Part shown: piece after piece, positions 6,790 to 10,757 of the stretch
Numbering within the stretch: position 1 is the stretch's first letter
Layout of the letters: every line of letters starts with the position of its first letter
NCBI GenBank assembly: GCA_900554225.1
Contig: USGH01000073.1
Location: forward strand, 1-10,757
DNA length: 10,757 bases
Reading direction: 5' to 3'
From: an uncultured Eubacteriales bacterium
GTDB taxonomy: Bacteria; Bacillota; Clostridia; Oscillospirales; CAG-272
Position numbers and translations under genes: made by a program
The notes under the pieces: model-generated
Database searches by the model: none
Seen by the model: only the letters and a program-made list of their open reading frames with translations
Told to the model about the DNA's origin: nothing

Positions 6790-7227
6790 ATGAAGAAAAT
6801 CATATGGAGCTGTCTTGTGCTTCTTTGCCTGCTGCTTGCGGTGACCGGATGCACAGGAGAGAAGATACGAGGCGATTTTGGCGGATCTCCGGTGTCGCTC
6901 ATGCCGGAATACATTGGGGAACCGCTGGCAAACGATCCGAATCACACCTTCACAAAGGAGGAATTCAAGGTCACAGTGATCTTCAGCGATTCCTCGACGC
7001 GGGAGGTGACGGATTACAAGCTGACGCAGACCCGTGAAGAAGGGTGCTACGAGATCGTTGTGACCTGGAACGGTCTGGAGGGCGAACGGCTCATTCCGAT
7101 GACGTATGACCCGAGCGCGGATCCGGATTACAAGGATCCGGCGGATCACGAAACGATTCCGGAGACGCTTCCGAGCGCAGAAACGGATCTCAGCACGGTA
7201 TCCGCGGAAGAAGAGCCTGCGGCATAA
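6790..7227 (+). CDS. Small lipoprotein with Ig-like domain
   Basis: 145 residues. The signal peptide ends in A-V-T-G-C, with Cys21 as the lipid-modified residue, so the protein is anchored on the outer face of the membrane. Residues about 42-105 carry the pattern of a bacterial Ig-like (Big_3/Big_4-style) beta-sandwich: EFKVTVIFSDSSTREVTDYKL, then EGCYEIVVTWNG. The last 40 residues are an acidic, Pro/Thr/Ser-rich tail without predicted structure. No catalytic motif is visible. It follows the SDR gene after 57 bases that include a small GCCCT/AGGGC hairpin but no terminator, so it is probably the last gene of that operon. The ATG follows AAAGGAAAG. It may be a cell-surface adhesion or accessory protein; no specific function can be assigned. 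Confidence 0.75.
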   Translation: MKKIIWSCLVLLCLLLAVTGCTGEKIRGDFGGSPVSLMPEYIGEPLANDPNHTFTKEEFKVTVIFSDSSTREVTDYKLTQTREEGCYEIVVTWNGLEGERLIPMTYDPSADPDYKDPADHETIPETLPSAETDLSTVSAEEEPAA

Positions 7228-7240
7228 AGCGCAATACGAC

Positions 7241-7292
7241 AATACAGGGAGATCGTGGGAACAACGCAATCCGCAGACCTTCCTGTATTTTT
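7241..7292 (+). terminator. Intrinsic terminator after the lipoprotein gene
   Basis: AATACAGGGAG (7241-7251) pairs with CTTCCTGTATT (7279-7289), giving 11 bp including one G-T wobble, and runs into TTTTT at 7288-7292. It starts 13 bases after the lipoprotein stop codon. The loop is long (27 bases), so efficiency is uncertain. Confidence 0.65.
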
Positions 7293-7349
7293 ATACATAC
7301 CGAGTGAATGCGCACAGAGGCTGCCGGACAGCTACAAATGCCGTAAATG

Positions 7350-7394
7350 TGTGTTTGTTTCCGTGAAATTCACATCTGTCGCACGGAAAACACA
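7350..7394. repeat. Large imperfect inverted repeat in the intergenic region
   Basis: TTTCCGTG (7358-7365) pairs perfectly with CACGGAAA (7382-7389). After a 3-base bulge (7355-7357) the stem continues with TGTGT (7350-7354) against ACACA (7390-7394), 13 bp in all. The palindrome GTGAAATTCAC (7363-7373) overlaps the left arm. It has no T-run and lies about 75 bases upstream of the next promoter, so it could be a regulator binding region or a structured RNA. I do not recognise it. Confidence 0.4.
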
Positions 7395-7469
7395 TAGACA
7401 ACCACAGAAATTTGGCGAAACCGCTAAACGTAAGCCATACCGACACCCGCCTGTTTTCCTATCTGTGCA

Positions 7470-7498
7470 TTGACAAAACGCGAAATTTGTATTATTAT
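7470..7498 (+). promoter_or_regulatory. Sigma-A-type promoter of the lactate/malate dehydrogenase gene
   Basis: Consensus TTGACA (7470-7475), a 17-base spacer, and TATTAT (7493-7498). Transcription should start near 7505. The next start codon is about 290 bases further on, so the mRNA has an unusually long leader. Confidence 0.85.
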
Positions 7499-7504
7499 AT
7501 ATAT

Positions 7505-7797
7505 GTACACTGCAATACTGTTATCATTGCACGTGCAGTATGTGAAAAAACGAAAAAACGCGGCTGAGTACGAGAGAAATCCAGTGCATTTTTGAAAAAA
7601 TCCTCCAAAAATCACCGGTCTCCCGCCAAGGCGAACAACCGCATCGCCGTAGGGATAGGATGCATTGCCGCTGTTCCCGCTGGATACGACGACAGAAGCA
7701 GGACGGCACGACAGGCATAATCCGAAAACGTTTCCCGCGCATCGAAAGGAGCGGTCCGGCTCTCGGGCGTTCCTTCGATTTCAGAAAGAGTGGAAGT
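7505..7797 (+). other. Long 5' leader of the dehydrogenase gene with several hairpins
   Basis: About 290 bases lie between the promoter and the ATG. They contain CAC-TGCAAT pairing with ATTGCA-(C)-GTG (7508-7535) right after the predicted transcript start. A nested stem follows, TCCC/GGGA around GGCGA/TCGCC (about 7621-7657). A hairpin ATCGAA(A)GGA / TCCTTCGAT (7741-7779) traps a good AGGAG sequence. The ribosome binding site next to the ATG is weak (GTGGA, about 4 bases away). This suggests possible post-transcriptional control. I do not recognise a known riboswitch class and see no convincing leader peptide. Confidence 0.35.
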
Positions 7798-8742
7798 ATG
7801 AATAAAATTACCATCATCGGCACAGGCAGCGTGGGCTCCACCATCGCGTACACGCTGACTGTCACAGGATTGGCGTCGGAAATCGTCATGATCGACCTCA
7901 ACAACGAGCGCGCGGTCGGCGAGGCTCTGGACATCCAGCAAGGTACGCCGTTCTGCTCCTCCTGCTCCGTGTATGCCGGCTCCTATCGCGACACCGTCGG
8001 TTCCAATATCGTCATCATCACCTGCGGCATCGCGCGTAAACCCGGTCAGACACGGCTTGATCTTGCGCAGACCAACGTCAATATCATCAAAACGATCATT
8101 CCCGAAATCACCCGCTATGCACCGGACGCCAACTATATCATTGTGTCGAACCCGGTCGATATTCTGACCTATACGTTCTGCAAACGCTCCGGACTCATGG
8201 AAAACCAGATCATCGGCTCCGGCACCATCCTCGATACCGCCAGACTCCGCGCGCGTCTTTCCGAATACTACAAGATCAATCAGCAGAATGTCCATGCCTA
8301 CGTGATGGGTGAGCATGGCGATACGTCGTTTGTGCCGTGGTCCGTCGCCAATATCTCCAATGTCCCGATGGAGGAGTGCCAGCACTCGATTCTGTCGATG
8401 GGCAGAGAGATCCCGCCGCTCGATTTTGCCGAGGTTGAACAGTATGTCCGTAAATCGGGCGCACGTGTGATCGAGAGAAAGGGGGCGACCTTCTATGCCG
8501 TCTCCGTCTCCGTCTGCCATATCTGCCAATGCCTCCTTTCCGGCATCGACACCACGATGACCGTTTCCACCATGATGCACGGCGAATACGGCATTTCCGA
8601 TATTTGCCTGTCCATTCTGAACGTGGTCGGCAGCGAGGGCGCACACGGCAGGATCCTTCTGCCCCTTACCGATACCGAAATCAGCCAGCTCCATAAGAGT
8701 GCCGAAAGTCTGCAAGCCGTGATCGACGGTCTGGACATCTAA
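7798..8742 (+). CDS. L-lactate/malate dehydrogenase family enzyme (annotated-LDH type; Arg at the specificity position suggests malate)
   Basis: 314 residues, the normal length. The NAD-binding GTGSVGS loop is at 8-14, and Asp33 at the end of the second strand fits NAD(H) use. Catalytic residues of the family are all present: Arg86 (canonical 109), Asp146 (168) and Arg149 (171) in TILDTARLR, and His173 (195) in GEHGDTSFVPW. The substrate-specificity position, canonical 102, is Arg80 in IARKPGQTR. Lactate dehydrogenases have Gln here and malate dehydrogenases Arg. Thr231 (canonical 246) in KGAT is LDH-like, so the signature is mixed. It catalyses NADH-linked reduction of a 2-keto acid, pyruvate or more probably oxaloacetate. 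The next plus-strand genes are fumarase and an HdrB-like protein, which fits malate. I chose the ATG that directly precedes the conserved fold; an in-frame ATG at 7660 would add 46 Arg-rich residues not seen in the family. Confidence 0.9.
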   Translation: MNKITIIGTGSVGSTIAYTLTVTGLASEIVMIDLNNERAVGEALDIQQGTPFCSSCSVYAGSYRDTVGSNIVIITCGIARKPGQTRLDLAQTNVNIIKTIIPEITRYAPDANYIIVSNPVDILTYTFCKRSGLMENQIIGSGTILDTARLRARLSEYYKINQQNVHAYVMGEHGDTSFVPWSVANISNVPMEECQHSILSMGREIPPLDFAEVEQYVRKSGARVIERKGATFYAVSVSVCHICQCLLSGIDTTMTVSTMMHGEYGISDICLSILNVVGSEGAHGRILLPLTDTEISQLHKSAESLQAVIDGLDI

Positions 8743-8764
8743 AAAGCTACCTTATAATAAGAGC
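8741..8764 (-). terminator. Minus-strand terminator-like hairpin
   Basis: Read on the minus strand, GCT-CTTA loop TAAG-(GT)-AGC is followed by TTTTT (8741-8745). The stem is short and bulged, so it is weak. Its T-run overlaps the end of the dehydrogenase gene, and its orientation serves a convergent minus-strand transcript, supporting a gene in the AT-rich stretch to its right. Confidence 0.4.
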
Positions 8765-8838
8765 ATGAATACCAAGACAAACAAAGTTTTCTGAACCAAA
8801 CATCCGAAAAGGATAAAATCATCAAGGTATTCTTCAAT

Positions 8839-9042
8839 CTACGATAGCGCAGTAACAAACGATAAAAGCCAGCAAGCGATACAGGTCTGACAAAACAAGC
8901 TGTACAAGGTCGCGAACCAAACTGCCAATAAAAAATCTTCATAATCAGCGACCGAAAGCAGAAGCACCAACGCAGCTCCGACTTGCACAAACTGCATCCA
9001 TTTCCAATTCCCATATAAAAGTTTTTGCCAGGCTTTTTTCAA
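8839..9042 (-). CDS. Small putative membrane protein (hypothetical)
   Basis: 67 residues in the 350-base gap between the dehydrogenase and fumarase genes, opposite to both. The likely start is TTG, followed by a Lys-rich stretch, then K-LLYGNWKWMQF, and two hydrophobic segments at about 15-32 and 37-65. Three Cys occur in the second (CQTCIAC). Basic N-terminus, Trp-rich linker and paired helices resemble small uncharacterised inner-membrane proteins. I do not recognise the family with confidence. In its favour: membrane-like composition that is unlikely by chance, and a minus-strand terminator 75 bases beyond its stop. Against it: a non-ATG start, only a distant GGGGGA ribosome-binding-like site, and no clear promoter. 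The region is visibly more AT-rich than its neighbours, so it may be acquired or a decaying gene. Confidence 0.4.
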   Translation of the reverse strand: MKKAWQKLLYGNWKWMQFVQVGAALVLLLSVADYEDFLLAVWFATLYSLFCQTCIACWLLSFVTALS

Positions 9043-9092
9043 AAAACCGCGTATCCCCCGTATCCCGTACTATATAAAAGGAGTGTTAATAT

Positions 9093-10472
9093 ATGGAATA
9101 TCGCATTGAGCATGATTCGATGGGCGAGATGAAGGTTCCCGCCGATAAGCTGTGGGGTGCCCAGACCGAGCGCAGCCATGAGAATTTCGAGATCGGTGTC
9201 GGCATTGAAACGATGCCGCGCGAGATCACACACGCATTCGGCATTCTGAAGAAGGCGGCTGCCATCGCGAACCACACCTGTCGTCCCGAAAAGATGACGG
9301 ACGAAAAGCTGGCTGCCATTTCTGCGGCGTGTGACGAGGTCATCGCAGGCAAGCTGAACGACCATTTCCCGCTCGTCGTATGGCAGACCGGCTCCGGTAC
9401 ACAGTCCAATATGAACGCAAACGAGGTCATTGCCGCAAGAGGCTCCCAGATCGCGGGTAAGGAAAAGCTCCTTCATCCGAACGACGACGTGAACATGAGC
9501 CAGTCCTCCAACGATACGTTCCCGACCGCCATGCACATCGCAGCCGTCATCGCCATCGAGGATAAGCTCATCCCCGCGGCGGAGGAACTCATCGCCACCT
9601 TCCGCAGACTGGAGAGCGAAAATGAGGACGTCGTCAAGAGCGGCAGAACCCACCTCCAGGACGCTACCCCAATCCGCTTCAGCCAGGAGATCTCCGGCTG
9701 GAGAGCAAGCTTGGAACGCGACGTGGAGCTCCTGCACCGTGCCCTCGAACCGCTCCACGAGCTGGCACTCGGCGGCACCGCTGTCGGCACCGGTCTGAAC
9801 GCCCCCAAGGGCTTCGATACCGCCGTCGCAAAGGAAGTCTCGAACCTCACCGGCAAACCGTTTGTCACCGCCGCCAATAAATTCCACGCCCTCACCTCCA
9901 AGGATGAGCTTGTTTTCGCGCACGGCGCCGTCAAGGCAATGGCGTGCGATATGATGAAGATCGCGAACGACGTCCGTTGGCTGGCAAGCGGCCCGCGCGA
10001 CGGTCTCGGTGAGATCCATATCCCCGAAAACGAACCCGGCTCGTCCATCATGCCCGGCAAGGTCAACCCGACCCAGTGCGAGGCGGTCACCATGGTCGCC
10101 GTGCAGGTCATGGGCAACGATGTAGCCGTCACCATGGCAGCGTCCCAGGGCAACTTTGAATTGAACGTCTTCATGCCCGTGTGCATTTACAATTTCCTGC
10201 AGTCCGCGCGCCTTCTTGCCGAAGCGATCACTTCCTTTAATAATAAGTGCGCAGTAGGCATCACCGCCAACCGGGACAAAATGCACCACAACCTCTACAA
10301 CTCCCTCATGCTCGTCACCGCGCTCAACCCGTATATCGGCTATGAAAACGCGGCAAAGACAGCGAAAAAAGCATATCACGACAACATTTCCCTGAAAGAA
10401 GCGTGCGTAGAGCTCGGATTTTTGACCGCCGAGCGTTTTGACGAGGTCTTCCATCCCGAAGAAATGGCGTGA
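9093..10472 (+). CDS. fumC: Class II fumarate hydratase (fumarase C)
   Basis: 459 residues, full length for class II fumarase of the aspartase/fumarase superfamily. It interconverts L-malate and fumarate in the cytoplasm and needs no iron-sulfur cluster. Seen motifs: GSGTQSNMNANEV (100-112), SQSSNDTFPTAMH (136-148), GRTHLQDATP (184-193) with the His187 general acid/base region, and the superfamily signature GSSIMPGKVNP (316-326) whose mobile loop carries the catalytic serine and Lys323/Asn325. TQSNMN and HLQDATP favour fumarase over aspartase. The ATG follows AGGAG at 9 bases. No strong promoter is visible directly upstream; it may be read through from the dehydrogenase gene or use a weak promoter in the AT-rich gap. 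The next gene starts 73 bases after its stop on the same strand. Confidence 0.95.
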   Translation: MEYRIEHDSMGEMKVPADKLWGAQTERSHENFEIGVGIETMPREITHAFGILKKAAAIANHTCRPEKMTDEKLAAISAACDEVIAGKLNDHFPLVVWQTGSGTQSNMNANEVIAARGSQIAGKEKLLHPNDDVNMSQSSNDTFPTAMHIAAVIAIEDKLIPAAEELIATFRRLESENEDVVKSGRTHLQDATPIRFSQEISGWRASLERDVELLHRALEPLHELALGGTAVGTGLNAPKGFDTAVAKEVSNLTGKPFVTAANKFHALTSKDELVFAHGAVKAMACDMMKIANDVRWLASGPRDGLGEIHIPENEPGSSIMPGKVNPTQCEAVTMVAVQVMGNDVAVTMAASQGNFELNVFMPVCIYNFLQSARLLAEAITSFNNKCAVGITANRDKMHHNLYNSLMLVTALNPYIGYENAAKTAKKAYHDNISLKEACVELGFLTAERFDEVFHPEEMA

Positions 10473-10492
10473 CCCATATCGATCGGTACTGC

Positions 10493-10520
10493 GGAGAGAC
10501 GGTGTAACAGCCGCCTCTCT
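10493..10520 (+). other. Intercistronic hairpin between fumC and the HdrB-like gene
   Basis: GGAGAG-A-CGG (10493-10502) pairs with CCG-C-CTCTCT (10511-10520) with one A-C mismatch and an 8-base loop. No T-run follows, so it is unlikely to be a terminator. It could stabilise or process a fumC-HdrB transcript. Confidence 0.35.
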
Positions 10521-10545
10521 ATACCTATGTAAGGAGACACAAATC

Positions 10546-10757
10546 ATGAAACTAACCTACTACCCCGGGTGTACGCTGAAGACGAAGGCGGTCGATCTGG
10601 ATCGGTATGCGCGGGTCTGTGCGGAGAAGCTGGGGATCACGATGGAGGAGATCGAGGCGTGGCAGTGCTGCGGGGGTGTGTTTTCGACGGCAAGAGACGA
10701 GATCGCGTCGAAGCTGTCGGCGGTACGTGCGCTGCGGTACGCAAACGAACGCGGGCA
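10546..10757 (+). CDS. HdrB-like CCG-domain iron-sulfur protein (partial, N-terminus only)
   Basis: Seventy codons are visible; the gene runs off the right edge. The ATG follows AAGGAG. The protein begins MKLTYYPGCTLK and reaches EAWQCCGGVFST, giving Cys9 and the pair Cys41-Cys42. The 31-residue spacing fits the first half of the CCG motif (CX31-39CC...CXXC) that binds the unusual 4Fe-4S clusters in heterodisulfide reductase subunit B. Related domains occur in thiol:fumarate reductase, glycolate oxidase and lactate-utilisation proteins. Being directly downstream of fumarase, it could be part of a fumarate-reducing or other electron-transfer complex, with partner flavoprotein and ferredoxin-like subunits beyond the window. 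The domain call is strong; the complex is inferred. Confidence 0.85.
   Translation, partial: MKLTYYPGCTLKTKAVDLDRYARVCAEKLGITMEEIEAWQCCGGVFSTARDEIASKLSAVRALRYANERG

Noticed and set aside
7363..7490. A Rex-type redox operator near the dehydrogenase promoter
   Set aside because: GTGAAATTCAC and ACAAA-8-TTTGT resemble parts of a Rex site but have the wrong spacing or arm orientation compared with the TTGTTAA-N4-TTAACAA pattern.
7542..7595. A GTG-started 17-codon leader peptide in the dehydrogenase leader
   Set aside because: No ribosome binding site precedes it and the Lys-rich composition simply follows A-rich sequence.
7660..7797. In-frame 46-codon N-terminal extension of the lactate/malate dehydrogenase
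   Set aside because: The family begins directly at the NAD-binding strand that follows the ATG at 7798; the extension is Arg-rich, unlike any usual domain of these enzymes, and lies in a structured leader.
9039..10547. A 502-codon open frame on the minus strand opposite fumC
   Set aside because: It is fully antisense to a clear full-length fumarase, begins without a ribosome binding site, and has a composition rich in His, Arg and Asp typical of antisense frames in GC-rich genes.

Overview
The window is about 10.8 kb of compact, GC-rich chromosomal DNA. It looks like an anaerobic Firmicute of the class Clostridia, probably a gut Oscillospirales-type lineage. This rests on the N-terminally lipidated solute-binding proteins with acidic Thr/Glu linkers, strong AGGAG-type ribosome binding sites, near-consensus vegetative promoters (TTGACx-17-TATAAT), and the mix of carbohydrate-uptake and fermentative genes. 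That placement is an inference from gene content; there is no rRNA or other marker in the window. I see no insertion sequence, CRISPR array, tRNA or phage gene.

Layout. (1) Positions 1-1841, minus strand: two consecutive lipoproteins of the same extracellular solute-binding type, the second cut by the window edge, read from a strong promoter at 1875-1903. (2) Positions 1842-2247: a divergent intergenic region holding four successive inverted repeats that end in a terminator-like hairpin plus T-run (about 1960-2121), then a strong plus-strand promoter (2184-2212). (3) 2248-3609: a MATE-family efflux transporter, probably starting at TTG. (4) 3726-7227: a plus-strand operon with its own promoter, made of a sensory-rhodopsin-transducer (ASRT) family protein, a DUF4091/GH123-like glycoside hydrolase, a UxuB-type short-chain dehydrogenase and a small Ig-like lipoprotein, closed by a hairpin terminator. 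(5) 7228-7797: intergenic region with a large inverted repeat, a TTGACA promoter and a leader of about 290 nt. (6) 7798-10757: a lactate/malate dehydrogenase family enzyme, a small AT-rich convergent membrane-protein ORF on the minus strand, class II fumarase, and the start of an HdrB-like CCG-domain protein.

How the genes may work together. The left part reads as carbohydrate uptake and processing: solute-binding lipoproteins facing outward, then an intracellular ASRT/GH123-like/SDR set that could bind, cleave and reduce a sugar or sugar acid. The right part reads as the reductive branch from oxaloacetate to succinate: the dehydrogenase carries Arg at the position that separates malate from lactate enzymes, it is followed by fumarase, and then by a CCG-domain protein of the type found in thiol:fumarate reductases and heterodisulfide reductases. 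The most interesting points are the ASRT-GH123-SDR operon with no rhodopsin in sight, the likely misassignment of the dehydrogenase as LDH, and the uncharacterised structured intergenic region upstream of the MATE gene.
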